Positions 1 to 14,300 are shown, counted from the first letter of the stretch. The stretch is DNA of 64,000 nucleotides from Paramecium tetraurelia (GCF_000165425.1 NW_001799499.1:124001-188000), one strand, 5' to 3'. The notes: generated by a model from the letters alone, not told the origin. Made by a program: numbers and translations.

Positions 1-246
1 GAAAAAATTGCCCAATAATTTAATGAGCAATTGGATGAACTCAAAAGAATATTTGATAGTCAATAAAAGTAAAGAGAATAAAGAGAAGAGGAAATCATTG
101 GAATATTAAAGAAGATTTACTAGAATGCCTATGATGCATGCAAAAGGAATAGAGCTGATAGAGAAAGAAATGAAGAATTATTAGTTAAATTAGTTGAATA
201 AGTAGTTGAAAAAATTAAAAGAGAGATAGTTGATTCTGATTTTTGA
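1..246 (+). CDS. SF-assemblin/beta-giardin-like protein, C-terminal end
   Basis: Only the last 81 codons are in the window; frame 1 is open from base 1 to the TGA at 244-246, with several TAA/TAG read as Gln. The residues are almost all charged or helical and form a continuous coiled coil, ending EREIVDSDF-like (KIKREIVDSDF). The spacing of acidic and basic positions and the phrase DREKNEELLVKLVEQ-like resemble the tail of SF-assemblin/beta-giardin family proteins, which build striated rootlet or kinetodesmal fibres at basal bodies and are numerous in Paramecium. The family call rests on style rather than a unique motif; any other coiled-coil protein remains possible. It faces the convergent PP2C gene 82 bp downstream. 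Confidence 0.45.
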
Positions 247-328
247 AAAAACATTATTAATATTATTATATGATTTTGACCTTGCAATTATTTATAATTA
301 TTTGTAGTTGATTCTATAATATAAATAT

Positions 329-1434
329 TCAAATTTAGACATGTACCAATATCAAAGTAATGTCGTCTCTACTACCATCATTTTGATCCCATTTTTAGTA
401 GGTTTCCCCTAATATTTTTTAGACTCCCAAATCTATATCTAATTGGGTAAAAGGAGGATCTAGTTGATCTATTATCTTTTAGACACTCTCAAAATCCATT
501 TTATCCCAAAGTCCGTCACTTGCTAATAAAATAAATCCGTTATTTTATATTTTATATCTTAAAATTTCAGGATCAGCAATAACTCCCACTGATTTGGCTG
601 CCATATCACCAAATGATCTTGACATTGCCAACCCAGGTACATCTTCATTAGCTAGCCAAACCCTATAAGGCCCTAATCTTTTTCCATCAATCAAACTTTA
701 TTCAACTCTGCCTCCAAATTTCATTATTCTTTTATATTCAAAAGTCTTATTAGGTTTATGATCATATGATAATGGTCTATTGTACCATAGATCTTGAGAT
801 TTATAAAAAAAGACAGCCCTTGAATCTCCAATATTTGCACAATAAATTCTTGATCCGATCAACAAAATAACTACTCCAGTAGAACCACTAAAATTGCATG
901 CAATATTTGTTTTATCTACCTAAATTAAATTAAATTATTACTAAATCGTTTTCTACTTGTTAAAAAGCAATTTACAATGATTAAGAAAAATAATTAGGAT
1001 TATTGGCATTATTTTGAACTAGCTAATTTTCTATTACTTTAATCATATGTCTTGAAACAAATTATGATACTAAATGCCCACTTTGCCCATGTCCATCAAA
1101 GATACCAAAGAAATGCCAATCATTTTGATTACACATATTTTTTTTTATTGCAAGACAATCTTAATTGATTTTCTATTTCTTTTTATGATTTTGACCAGGA
1201 AGTGTTCTACTGTTTTTCAATATCATACTTTGATGCTACTTAAATTAACAATTCTTCTTCTTATTATATTTCAGTTTAAATTCTCTTCATATGATCTTTT
1301 TAAATTGGAGGCAATTTATCGACAATACTCAACATTGATTAATGATTAATTTTCCTTAAATTTTATTTCTAATTGGTTGTACTAATAGAACGAGGAATTT
1401 TAAATTATCTTATAATGTCTAATTTTTAATTCAT
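329..1434 (-). CDS. PP2C-family protein serine/threonine phosphatase
   Basis: A metal-dependent phosphatase. The motifs are in order and spaced as in PP2C: FFGIFDGHGQSGH (metal-binding Asp), ANIGDSRAVFF, LAMSRSFGDMAAK, LLASDGLWD and a closing RDDITLILV with its conserved Asp. The predicted protein is about 350 residues with no transmembrane segment, so cytosolic or ciliary activity is likely; the substrate cannot be told. Two 22-nt introns are needed, at 1207-1228 (GTA...TAG) and 920-941; removing the first joins an N-terminal helical exon to the conserved TLPGQNHKKKQKINQD segment. I chose the ATG at 1432-1434 because the frame is open from there. Its start lies only 14 bp downstream of the DRC2 stop on the same strand, so it must rely on a very short promoter region. 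Confidence 0.93.
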
Positions 1435-1448
1435 ATATTTTAATAATA

Positions 1449-3013
1449 TCACTAAAATGGTCCAACTCTTTATCCTTATAATTGCATCTAGGTGCTTCTT
1501 ACATTAAAAACTCCTTCAATTATTGTTTATTGAGTCTCACCTATCACTTACTTTTCTCCTAAATCTATGTTGAAATTCTTAACAAATAATGGATTTGGAT
1601 TTGATAAAACATCATCATTGCAAGATAATCCATCCAAATATTATTTGAGTAAAGATTATAATTGATTACTTTCATTTTGTAATGCCTCTTTTTATTTTTA
1701 GATTGCTAAAATGTCCAATAAGACCTAATAAATAATATACATTATATACCTTATTGTATCTTTTATAGAAATTATTTAGATATGCAAATTCTTCATATTA
1801 ATCTTTTTCAATAGCTTCAAAGTCATTTTTCAAGTTTTCTGGAATCTGATCCAAATCAACTGTATCTTCATAAAAAGGCAAGACCTTTTCTCTTTCTGTT
1901 TCCAATCTTCTACATAATTCAGCTGTCTTAAGTATCTTTTCTCCTAATTCCTTGTATTCAGTTAATTTTAAAACTGCATTTCTACTATTGTTAACCAATT
2001 CCTTTAATAATCTTGATTATTCCTCTCTAAATTTATTCATTTTTAATTTCAAATCCTAATAATTCTTGGCAATGTTCTCTTTTTCTTTTTTTAAAGCTTA
2101 ATTTCTTGCATTGCATTCTTTTGTATGTTACAATATTTTATATTTAGTCAAATCAATTTTTGCTTTCTTGCTAGCTATGGATCTCACCAATCTTTCAATT
2201 TTCTTAGACATATCCTTATTAGCATCATAATATTTAGTGTGATCCTCAGTTTTCTTTGCAGTATCTGATTAATATTTTTGGTGCATTTACTCTAAATCAT
2301 TATAAAATTTAGTTTGTTTATCTTCTAATTATTATTTCATCTGACTGGTATCCTCTACATCTTTATTTTTAGTTTCTTCTCTATTGGTTTGATGTTAATT
2401 TTTGGCTTATTCTGCTTTTCTTTTCTCTTCCTCTTCCACTGTCTTAATCATGTCTTCCAACTCTTTAACTTATTATTTATGTGTTTTAGTCATATCATCA
2501 AATTCTATTTAGAATTCCTCCTAGAGTATTTTGATATCTCTTTCAAACTCTTCCAAAAGTGCTCTGTTTCTACTCTCCTATAAAAGATGAAAGTTTTCAA
2601 GATGAATAAGATGATTTCTCAAAGCAATTTAATATTGATCTTCGGCTTCATCTAAATTCTTGTCTAACATCTGAATGAATGCTTCTTTAGAATCTAATTC
2701 TCTTTTATTATTTTGTGAATATAATTCTATGTCAAGTTTCAATTATTCAGTCTTAACTGCTCTCATAGTTCTTCTCCAATAAGCCATAAGCTTTTTTGTA
2801 TTAAAGTTGACTATCTTTTATTCTTCTCTAATTTTACTTCGCAGTTACTCTTTTTTAAACTATGTCTAATGCTTAAATTACTTGTGCCTATTTTTGACTT
2901 TCTTCAAATTCTTGTTGTGATTTAGTAATTTATCTGATTTTAATATTTCTTTTTTGTTCTGTCCCTCCAGCTTTAGTTGTTCTGCCTTTAAGAGTTTTCC
3001 CTAATAAAGCCAT
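1449..3013 (-). CDS. DRC2: Dynein regulatory complex subunit 2 (CCDC65-like)
   Basis: Coiled-coil subunit of the nexin-dynein regulatory complex, which links neighbouring outer doublets in the ciliary axoneme and regulates dynein. Recognised by a block matching the CCDC65 core: GEKILKTAELCRRLETER followed by EKVLPFYED, then FYKRYNKV, and later QSLLKQYLDGLSCNDD with NPLFV, all in the same order as in the animal protein. Earlier, QMLDKNLDEAEDQYQIAL matches the family's N-terminal half. Length is about 500 residues, as expected. Two introns are supported: 2860-2881 (22 nt) and 1725-1749 (25 nt); both restore frame and remove a TGA. Start at ATG 3011-3013. It sits 44 bp downstream of the SNF1-like kinase gene, same strand. 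Confidence 0.93.
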
Positions 3014-3057
3014 AAATTAATAATAATAAAGAAAATTAGATAACTAAATTAAAAAAT

Positions 3058-4676
<1,619 letters not shown>

Positions 4677-5369
4677 TCGTCATTTTTATAATACTTATTT
4701 ATTAATTATAACTAAAATTTTCATCTATTCTTATAAAATGAATTTTATTCAAATATATAAACTAAGATGCTTAAAATTTAGATTTTATCTAATATTAGAA
4801 TTAATTATATATATATAACTAAATCAAATTATATCCATCAGTTCTATTCTAAATCGATTGGATCATTATAAATTTAAGACCGTTTATAGACAGAATAACG
4901 AATGTATTTTATATGGACATATAAAATCAAATATGGATTCTTATTCAAAATTATTAGGTAGACCAGAACATTAGAACATTTTAAAATAATGCATTGTTTA
5001 TTTAGGTATGAGTATTATCATAGTTTCTTAAATCTAAGTAAATTCTTAAAGGATTATAATAAAATCGATAAATATAAATCATATTCTAAGGTTTTTATGA
5101 ATATTCGATTTGATAGGGTAAATTTGGAATATGAAAAAAATGCCTAATTATCAATGAGACAATTCTAAAATTTGATTTTAAAATTAATTCAATCAAAGAG
5201 TAAAAAAAGTTCCTATAAATAATGATAATTGGTATTTTTCTTGCTAGATATATTAATAAAATTATTAATTATTAAAGGATGGAATAAAATTCCAATTATT
5301 TTTTCAATTCTACTATTAAAGAGCAAAGAGAATTTTGGAATAGAGATTTTCATATTTTAGTGAATAATC
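4677..5369. other. Divergent intergenic region with one weak small ORF
   Basis: AT-rich spacer between the minus-strand SNF1-like kinase and the plus-strand PH-kinase gene; it should hold both promoters. It contains a plus-strand ORF, ATG 4933-4935 to TGA 5098-5100, of 55 codons (MDSYSKLLGRPEHQNILKQ then a hydrophobic run). That could be a small membrane protein or chance, since only one stop codon exists. No RNA gene or repeat is visible to me. Confidence 0.4.
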
Positions 5370-7000
5370 ATGAAAATTTTGAGATTTAAAATGATAATTG
5401 TACTAGTTTTTATAAGAGAAGCAAGATTCTTAAAAAATGGATACCTCGATTTTATTCTGTATAAGGCAATTATATATTGTATGGTGATAGGGTATATTTA
5501 TATCATTATCAAGAACCTCAAAGGTTTTAGAAAGCTAGATTGTGTATACTTAATGTCTAGTATAGTAAGTGGCCCCTATAAATATAAATTGGAGTTGACT
5601 TACAGTGGTTTTACTATCGAATTATACACTGATCAAAAGTAGGATTATGACAGTTTTAAGGGAACTCTCTAATCACATTGTATTTTAACTGATTTTCATA
5701 CTTAATATACGTTATTAAGATAGATAGGATTTGGATCGAGTGCTCAAGTATATTATATCAATTTTCCTATAGGTCTACATAGCCAGAAGTAATTACAATT
5801 AGCAACTCTATGCCATCAAAAGAGTTCAAAAAAATTACACAGTCAAATAAAAAAAATTTGAATAAGAATCAGCATTGCGAAACGAAATTTAAATAATGAA
5901 GGAACTTAATCATCCAAATATCATTTCTTTCTATTCAGTGTTTGAAACTAATAGTACTTATAAATTCTATGTTTAAAGAACATATAAATTGTGTTTTAGA
6001 ATTAATTCAAGGGGGAGAATTACTTAAGTAGGGATAATACAAAAGCATTAGAGATGCAAGAATTGTTGCTAAGCAACTGGCTTTATGTTTGGATTACATG
6101 CATTAGAAAGGTATAATGCATAGAGATTTGAAGCCACAAAACATTTTATGCAAATCTAATTCTCTTGACGTATTGATTGCTGATTTTGGTTTGGCCACAT
6201 ACATTAAGAATTAAAAACAATAGTATTATCGTTGTGGAACCACTGGTTATGTTGCTCCAGAAGTCTTAATGTATAAGGAGGGTTCTAAAATGTACAATGA
6301 AAAATGTGATATCTTTAGTCTTGGAGTCATCTTCTATCAATTGTATCTATTCAAAAAATAAAAGGATTTTCAATGTCCATCCCTTCAAAGACAGCACCAA
6401 GGCCGGAATGTTGAAAAGAAATTTAGTCGCTGACTATAAGTTGGATGATCAAATGAGAGTTCCTTAAAGTTGTAAGGATCTTATTGCTTCTATGTTGAGA
6501 TTGAATCCAAAGCAAAGGCCCTCTGCCTCTTAAATCTTAAGACATGATTTCTTTAATGAAGCATTAAACGAGTTGTCTTATCCAAGTTTGATTGGCTCTT
6601 TTCAAGAGTATTTAAATTTATTATTATACTTAGTATAAGTGATCATAAGAAATCAGGTCAGTCTTTTAATTCTCAAGTAGGGGAATTGAAATTATCAACA
6701 TTTCAAAAGAATGGTTAAGTGTCTATTTTCGAAAAAATGCCATTAAATATTAAATCGGCAAATCAGAGTTTGGAATTTAAAGAACTCTCGCCTCTTTGGA
6801 ATAAAAGGATTACATTATAATAACCAATAACTTAACCAAGATCCAAAGCTCAATCGATGCAGACGAATAAAAACTTCGATATTAGAAGCCAAAAAGTATC
6901 CATATTTCAATAGCATTCTAAAAATTCAGATAATGACATTGAATATCATTAAGTGCCTTATTAAACCATAAGCAATAGATGTACTATTAAAAATAAATGA
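5370..7000 (+). CDS. Ser/Thr protein kinase with N-terminal PH-like domain (CaMK-like)
   Basis: Residues about 15-95 ([19 protein letters not shown], then [21 protein letters not shown]) look like a PH-like fold common in front of Paramecium kinases. The kinase follows: [22 protein letters not shown], catalytic [29 protein letters not shown] and [13 protein letters not shown]. All catalytic residues are present. The C-terminal roughly 120 residues are S/Q/K-rich and likely disordered. Introns: 5748-5772, 5954-5978, 6343-6364 and 6608-6633, each restoring frame. The PH-like part suggests membrane or lipid recruitment, but no ligand residues can be named. Start is uncertain between ATG 5370 and the in-frame ATG at 5391. 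The gene at 51735-53403 has the same architecture. Confidence 0.88.
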
Positions 7001-7284
7001 TAATTATTAATACTATAATAATAATAACATATGTATTATATGTATATCATTATTCATTCTAAAATACTGATATTAATCTTGTTAAATTATTTATTAATAT
7101 TATTTATATTATTTTACTCAGTTCTAACTATCTTAAATTTGTTTGGTTTCCTTTTCTTTAAACTCTTTCAAGCCTAAAAATTAAATCTTTTTTAGATAAA
7201 ATAACACATTAATCTTCAGATTTACTTTAATACTTGAATTCATCTTTTATTGTGACGATATCAAAAGAAATTTAAATTAATATT

Positions 7285-8302
7285 ATGAATCATTCAGACG
7301 GTGCTTAATCCCCTCCTTATTTCAGTATGTATCCGCTACCCTATTGGCCAACAAGCTCATAATTACTCTTAATGATGAACTTTCAGAATCCTTTGATGAG
7401 TCCAATCCATAATTTAGGTTCTCCAATTTTAACTTCTCATTTAAGTTTTACCTAGCCAACCATGAATTGTGATATAAAATACGAATAAAGTAATATCCAA
7501 AGCTTATTCATTTTAGATTCACAGAATAAAGAAACCACACTAAGCAAATAACCAGAAAAATATACCAGCCAAATTTAAATCATTGCTGAGCAATTAGATG
7601 ACATGAATTATGACGAAATCACCTTAGAAAACCTTGAACAATTAATCCATTTGTTGTTTGCTGAATCGCCTAAACTTAAAAAGATCTAATAATAACTTAA
7701 AGAGAAAAAATGTCTTAAGGTTGTTAAGATTCTAGAGACTTTAGCCAAAAAAATCAGAACACAATCTAAAAGTAGAGAGGAGTTGATCAAATTTTGTCTA
7801 AGAAAGGCTTTCAGAGAGATCTTCCATAAAATTTAAGCGAAAAGCACTAAAACAAGTAATCAAATCTTTAAATATGTAGAACTGAATCTAAAGGCAGCTT
7901 CCAAAATATTTCAGTAATCCTATTAAGCTGAAAAAATGAAATCAATATAGTTGCCATTCAGAAAAAATAGTAGGAATAAAACTATGAATAATCATTTTCT
8001 ACATGAATTATTCCAATCCAAACAATTTTAGGATCAATATAAAACATTCCTTGGTATTTATGTTCTTCTTATTTTTAGAAAAGTTAGATACCATCATTGA
8101 GAATGATAGAAATAAAAAAATAAAAGCAATTGCTGAAAAATCAAGGGAATTCATCTAATCCAACAGAAAAGTAAACAAAATTATTCACTATTTATAGTCA
8201 TACACTTTCAAAAGATTACCTTGGTCAATTAAAAATATTGAAAAGTTAAAAGAAACCGCAAATGAGATGCTCAATTACTGTGATGATTAAAAATTTATTT
8301 GA
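7285..8302 (+). CDS. Hypothetical helical protein with proline/aromatic N-terminus
   Basis: Not recognised. The frame is open from ATG 7285-7287 to TGA 8300-8302 after removing one 25-nt intron (8054-8078, GTATTT...TAG). The first 60 residues are rich in Pro, Ser and aromatics (SPPYFSMYPLPYWPTSSQ) and look disordered. From residue 100 on, the protein is a run of amphipathic helices rich in Lys, Leu and Ile, with no transmembrane segment, Cys cluster or nucleotide-binding motif. Coding is well supported by length and by the frame-restoring intron. It lies between the PH-kinase and a low-density region, on the same strand. Confidence 0.7.
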
Positions 8303-9155
8303 ATTATTATCATTAATAAAATATATATCAAGATATAATTGAGTTAATTTAAAGATTATGCTCATTAATGTTGGCTTCCACTAATAATTTTTAAATAAAT
8401 TAGAGAAACCAAATGTTCGAAAATATTTCGAAATTCTCAATGTCCTCCAAGACATTCTGCTTGTACTCAATAACCATTTTTAAATATGTTTAAGTAACAT
8501 AGACAATAATTCAAGAAATAGAAATCTTTGAGTGATTTTGTTATTCAATCCTTATTCAAATAAAGAGTTAGCTAGTTAAGCAAATTTATTGTTTAAACAA
8601 TCTATATATATGTAATATCAAAGAGCACCACCATTAAAATATATGATAATTTATGTTTGATTAGAATTGCTATTTTCTAATTTATCACTGGATTTATTTT
8701 ATTATATTCAAAATTTCATGACAATAAATAATTTATTACACTTTTAATGAGACATTTAATTAAAAGACAGTTGTATGATAATATGGACTAATTATATTCA
8801 TTAATTCACGAACAAATTTTGATTTTTTTTTCTTTGTTAAATATTTAAATTAATTAATATATATAATATTAACTAACTAAATTTATTTTATTCTTATAAT
8901 TTTTAGAAGTAATTTGCAAAATTTATTAAAAATTAAAATCTCTCTTTTGAAAGTATCCTTAGATCACTTATAATGGTTTATTTAAGTAAAATAAATATTT
9001 CCCATATTTATATTCTTTATAAAATAAAAAAGAATAAAAAAATGCATTTGGTCTTTTAAAATTTATAAATAGACTTTGATTGAATGAAATGTCTTTCACA
9101 CTTGTTTTGCTTTAGACAAAATAATGTTAATATTAAAAAATATTATTATTAATAA
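8303..9155. other. Low-coding-density region
   Basis: About 850 bp of AT-rich sequence with several short overlapping open frames on both strands but none convincing. The best are plus-strand 8368-8535 (56 codons, MLASTNNFQINQRN...) and minus-strand frames over the same bases. Composition alone cannot separate real from chance ORFs when only TGA stops translation. The right end should carry the promoter of the Cys-rich gene at 9156. Confidence 0.4.
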
Positions 9156-10068
9156 ATGAATAATAATACTAATAATGGATTAAATGATGAAGAATTGCTA
9201 AGACTTATAAAGTAAGAACTACATTATCCAAATTCACCTGTTTATGATTAGATAAGTGACTAATATTCTTCTGTAAGTGATGAAGAGGATATCATTATCA
9301 GAGACCCAGCTTCTGAAATAAGTACAGCGATATAAATTCTATATTTTAGCTGATGAATCAAGCAAATCTCAGTAATTTGAAAAGAAACAAGCAAAATGGA
9401 AATATGTACTCAATTTATTAATATTGTTTTCAAGTGTTGTCAAAAATGTACAAAATCTGACAAAGGGTCCCTTAAACCAAAGACTTGTGTATGCATAGTT
9501 CCAGCATCATAAAGAAGAATCTAGATTGGAGAATAGGGATGTCTCTCTTGTCATTGTACAGGATGTTCAATAGAGGATGAAAAGAAAAAACAAAAAAAGA
9601 TCAAGAAGAAAAGAAAATCATCTTCTGTTTCCAGTTCGGATGAGTCTTCAGAATTCAAAACTGTAAATGGATGTTGCAAGAAATGCATGAAAGCCTTTTC
9701 CAAAATGGGTAAAGAAGCTAAAGTATAATGATAAATGATCATAAATAGTCTTGTTTATGTCAAGTTCCAAGGGCTGTTCGAAAGAAACCTTTACCTGCAC
9801 ATGGTTGTCAGTATTGTGGATGCCATGGATGCAATCCTGAGGATAAGAAAAAAGAGAAGGTAAAGAAAAATAGTCGACAGCTTTCTCCAGTTTCGAATGA
9901 AGCGAATGAGTAGAATCTCAATAATTTTCAAAATGCTCGTACTATTAGGTTATGATGTTAGCTTTAATATAATGGCTTAATGCATAAAATCTCAACCCAG
10001 GCATTTTAGGAATTGGAATACCGTAAAGGACATACTCATATATTTATGGGAAGGAATAAGGACGTTGA
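9156..10068 (+). CDS. Protein with duplicated cysteine-rich (probable zinc-binding) module
   Basis: Unrecognised family. After an acidic Ser-rich N-terminus (about 65 residues), the protein carries two copies of one module. Copy 1: CCQKC, 12 residues, CVCIVP, then GCLSCHCTGC. Copy 2: CCKKC, 13 residues, CLCQVP, then GCQYCGCHGC. A lysine- and serine-rich linker (KKKRKSSSVSSSDESSE) separates them and could act as a nuclear signal, though that is inference. Nine Cys per copy with CxC and CxxCxCxxC spacing suggest zinc clusters; the order differs from the CXC/tesmin, RING and LIM patterns I know. Four introns are inferred: 9322-9349, 9406-9434, 9723-9748 and 9939-9961. The last one replaces an early TGA with a clean tail. 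A small Tim gene follows 51 bp later. Confidence 0.72.
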
Positions 10069-10119
10069 GAATAAAAACTTATAAATTTATTTATAATCAT
10101 AAACTCTTTTAATCAATAA

Positions 10120-10450
10120 ATGGACGAGGACGTAGTAATTTTATTATACAATAGATTAAATAATTTATTTATGGATTATAATTCAAAAGTGTACCTATAA
10201 ATGTAGCATACATGTGTCAAGCATTGCACAAATACTTTACTCAAAGCCTAGTTGGACCCATTAGAAAACCTTTGTTTAAACAGATGTGTTAACAAATATG
10301 CAGAAGCCATTGATTTTTCAATGCAATAATTCAAGTAGACAATTTACTCATAGAAGGTTGCACACTCTAAAGCAAGAGGAACTCGCCAAATAGCAGCAGT
10401 TAATGCAATAATAAAAAGAAATGGTAAAATCATCACTTTTTGGTAAATGA
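10120..10450 (+). CDS. Small Tim chaperone (Tim8/9/10/13 family)
   Basis: About 103 residues with the defining twin CX3C signature: CVKHC, 14-residue loop, CLNRC, flanked by helices, as in the hexameric small Tim chaperones that escort hydrophobic precursors across the mitochondrial intermembrane space. Such proteins are trapped by Mia40-driven disulfide formation, so no presequence is expected and none is seen. One very short intron (10335-10353, 19 nt, GTAGAC...TAG) is inferred; splicing switches to a Gln-rich helical tail (LKQEELAKQQQLMQQQKE) typical of Tim10-like proteins. Which paralogue it is cannot be told. The 3' end overlaps the inferred end of the convergent minus-strand gene by about 17 bp. 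Confidence 0.85.
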
Positions 10451-11357
10451 TTAACAAAGTTATTTTATATTAAATAATAATATTACAATTTACAATCGAA
10501 TCTAAATTTTACAACTGATTCTCATTTATGTAGATCCAGATCCATCTTTTTAAATTGATATTTATTCTAATCTATAAGTTTTATGGTATTTTAATTCTGC
10601 ATTATAGTAAATGATTGAAATTTATTTTATCTTTGTTTTCTAAAGATTCAAGTTCTATTAGCTCTAATAAATTAACAATTCTTTTGAATTTTATATAATT
10701 ATCCAATAAAGATATTTAGGCTCCCAATATTAAATTTCCTTATAATAGATTTTCCAATCTTTCATATTATGTCTATTGGAATCAATTTCACTAAATTCAT
10801 TAGGCAATTTTTTTCTATATTCTAATATTTCAATTGAATGTAAGTGTAATTAATGTTGAGTTTCACATCTACTCAAGATCGCTCCTTAAACAGCTCAGAG
10901 TAAATCTTTCTAAATTCGAAGACTCCTGATTAGCAAAATTCTTCTGTATTTGATCAATTATTAGATTCATCCCCATAGTTAATTTGTAAATCCTAGCAAG
11001 GATGCTCTTTAATTATATGTCGCACAAAAGGGTATGATAATCTCAATTAAGAGATTAAAATGAATCCAAATATTTAATATTTTTCACTTTTTTGCCTATA
11101 ATCAAACTTTCTTCTCTAATAAAAACTATAATCTTTCAAAAAATTGTAATAAAGAGTATCATACTTTACAAATTAAATTTCATCTTCATTTAGAATTGAG
11201 ACTGTATTTATGCTATTGTATTTTATTCTGAAACAAAAGCTCTATCATATTAATATTTGATACTTGCATATAGATAGTGGATGCTGTAGAATTATAGGAT
11301 CTGAAGAGAATCCTAAATATATTAATCAATGATATCAATTTTTTTATCAATGTTCAT
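10434..11357 (-). CDS. Hypothetical multi-exon gene, structure unresolved
   Basis: The minus strand starts well with MNIDKKIDIIDQYIQDSLQ at ATG 11355-11357, only 20 bp downstream of the giant coiled-coil gene's stop. Good coding frames then appear in pieces (for example QRRKFDYRQKSEKYQIFGF and ERLENLLQGNLILGAQIS) but in different frames, with TGA codons at several places. That calls for three or more short introns whose borders I could not fix. The last plausible frame stops at 10434-10436, inside the tail of the convergent Tim gene; a shorter end ...KKMDLDLHK near 10525 is also possible. No family recognised. A decayed gene is the alternative. Confidence 0.35.
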
Positions 11358-11376
11358 ATTATTTATATATAATTTC

Positions 11377-14300
11377 TCAATAACGTCTTGCATAACTTCT
11401 AGTTGTTGTTGTTGATGTTTAATTCATAATTTAGGAAGATGATGTTTATGATGGTGGTTATTAACTGGATGAGCCAGACTAATAAATGGATGAAGCTGTC
11501 ACTGGTTTTTGAGTGCTTGTTTATTAGACCTATGATGCTGTAGGGAATAAATTTTATCTATATCCACTAGATCTGTTTGATTGACTATCATCTATCTATT
11601 AATAGGTTGTCTAAGGTTGTTTATTAACTTGTGTGGTAATGGTTGTAGTGAATTAATTAGTTTGATTTGTACTTTAAGGTGGATTATCTGATCTTAAATC
11701 TTTCACTACAGAAGCGTACTTGTTATTCCAAGTTTATAAGTCCTATGCAATAAATATATATTATTACAGCAGTTTAGTTGGAAATTATATTCTATTGTCT
11801 CTTGATTTCATTTTATAAATCATTGATTTATTGATTCAATTTCTTGATATCATTTTATTGGTTATCAAAGCTCTTCTTGCTTGTGTTCAAATCAGAATTT
11901 AAGCTATTCACTTTAGCTTCTAATTCTTTCTTTAACTTTTCTAGATTTGAAGAATCCTATGAGAATTTGTCAAGTTTCTTCTTCAAATCGTCTAATTCTT
12001 TGTCTTTTGCTTGAATTGCTTATTACAATTTACTAATTTCTGTATTATCTTTCTTAACCTTCTATAATTCAACATCCATTTGATTGAATCTAAATTAAAA
12101 ACACATATTACTTCTTTTTAATTTCTTCATTCTCCTTTGATCTCTAAGCAATTTGATCTTACAAAGTTTTCAAATCATTTGGATTGGTATTATCAATAAC
12201 TTTAACTTATTTAACAATTGATTCTTGTTTTGTGTTGGATGCCTTCAATGCATTAATTTCATTATCTTTGGCTGCAAACTTATTCTTTAATTGTTCAAAC
12301 TCTCCATTGACTGAATTGTATAATTATTGGAATTAAGTTTTCTATTTATTGGCATCATCAGCTGCTAATTGTAAATCAGCCAATTTTTATCTTAAGTCTC
12401 CTAATTCTTTAGTTTGTTGATCAATTAATTATTTCAATCTTTGATTTTCAGCTTCAAGAGGCTTTAATTATGCAACTTATCCTTCTAAGGTTGATACAGT
12501 CTTAGATTAAGCTGCATTTTCATCATTCTTAACTTAGATTTGCTTTCCTAATTACTCAATTTCAGCTTGTAATTTTGCAATTCTATCCAAAAGATTATCT
12601 CTCTCTGCAGCTAATTGTTTAGCCTATTTATCTAATTAACCTAATTGATCCTTTAAATCAGCAGTCACTAAACATCTAAAATAATATAATTAAAATATTT
12701 TACTCTCTTTCGTATAAAGCCTTGTATTTAATAAATTCATTTTAGAAACCATTCAATTATTCAATGACCTTCTACATAGAGTTCATCTCAGAGACTTAAG
12801 AATTAAACTTATTGGTCAAATCACTTAATTATTGTCTCAATTTATTATTCTCATCTAATAACTTTTACAATTATGCCTACAAATCTCCAATTTACTTTGA
12901 TCTTTATTAATCTAATTGTTAGAGTTGATTTTAATAAATCATTAATATGAGATTCTTAATTCATTGATATAATTATCCTTTTCAGCTGAAGAATTGCTAC
13001 TGCTTTATTATAAATTAGTAATCTAAGTTTACAATAAACTGTATTATTATTGAAGTTTATTATATAAGTCTTGAATGTTTCTTAACTTATTTAACTCTGC
13101 TTATAATTGTCTCAATTAAGCATTGAGATCATCAATCTCTTTATCCTTCTATTCATTTTACGATTATAATTTGGCTAATTGATCTTATAAAACCTATTGT
13201 TATCTTTCCAAATTAGCAATGTCCTCATTGACATCATCTTGGTTTCCTCCTCTCAATTCCAACATAGGATCTTACTAAAGAGATTCAGCTTTCAATCTTT
13301 ATAAATATTCAACTTCAAGGAGCAAATACTTATATTTACTCTCATAGTACTCCTTCTCTCTTCTCAATCTATCATTGTCTACTCCAACTTTGTTAAGATC
13401 TGTCTTAACATTTTCTCTATTTTAGACTTCTTCTTATCTTACAATATCTAATTTATTATTTGATAATTATAATTAATTAACTTGATTAGCTTCTAAAGAT
13501 TTATCGAAGTATCTTCCGTAGAGATCTTCATATTCTTTTGTCTTGACATTCAATTATTGAATCAAATCTTATGAATGCTATCTTAATAAATTAATTGTTT
13601 ATTCCAACTCAGGAACTCTCGATTCTAAATGCTTTAAATTGAATATGGTTTGATTGAGATCATTCATTTTGGCTCTCATTTGTTCATTTTCTTCGACTTT
13701 CATATTCAATTAAGTTTTCAATCTGTCTATTTCTTAGATAAATAAATGCTTTTCATTTTCAAGGATATTAATGTGATTATTTAATTATTCAATTTATTAC
13801 TTCAGTTTCTAAATTTATTAGTATTAATCAAAGTTTTCTCTTTGAAGTTCCTATATTTATTTTCTAAGTTGATTGATTTCATCCTAATCGACTATGTGTT
13901 CAATTTAAGGTGGTGGTTGATGTAATTACCTTTGCTTCAATCTTTCAATTTCTAATTCTAATTACCTAGCTCTGATTTATTCTTATTTTAACAGTTCAGC
14001 TGTAAATTATAAATCAGACACCAATTACTCAGATTGTAAATACTTATCCTTCCAATTCTTTATCAATTATTCCTTTCTTTGAATCTCCAGTGATTATTCA
14101 TTCAAATATCCTTCATATTAAACTCTTTATTATTCATGTTATCTATCTTTTGCTTATAAATCTAATTCTTATTATAAATTCTGTTATCTTAATTTATTTA
14201 ATTCATCTTTTAATTCTTTAATTTCTTTTTCTAATTATGCATTCTTTTCTTCAGCATCAGCCAATAATTATTAAACATCATGAAGTGTTTTATCTAATTG

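Noticed and set aside
8303-9155. A minus-strand small protein (MVIEYKQNVLEDIENFEIF...) and a competing plus-strand one over the same bases
   Set aside because: Both read plausibly, which shows that open frames are cheap in TGA-only code; neither has a motif or an intron to support it.
9551-9742. A 63-residue minus-strand ORF with an aromatic run
   Set aside because: It lies opposite the Lys/Ser linker and second Cys module, which are clearly coding on the plus strand.
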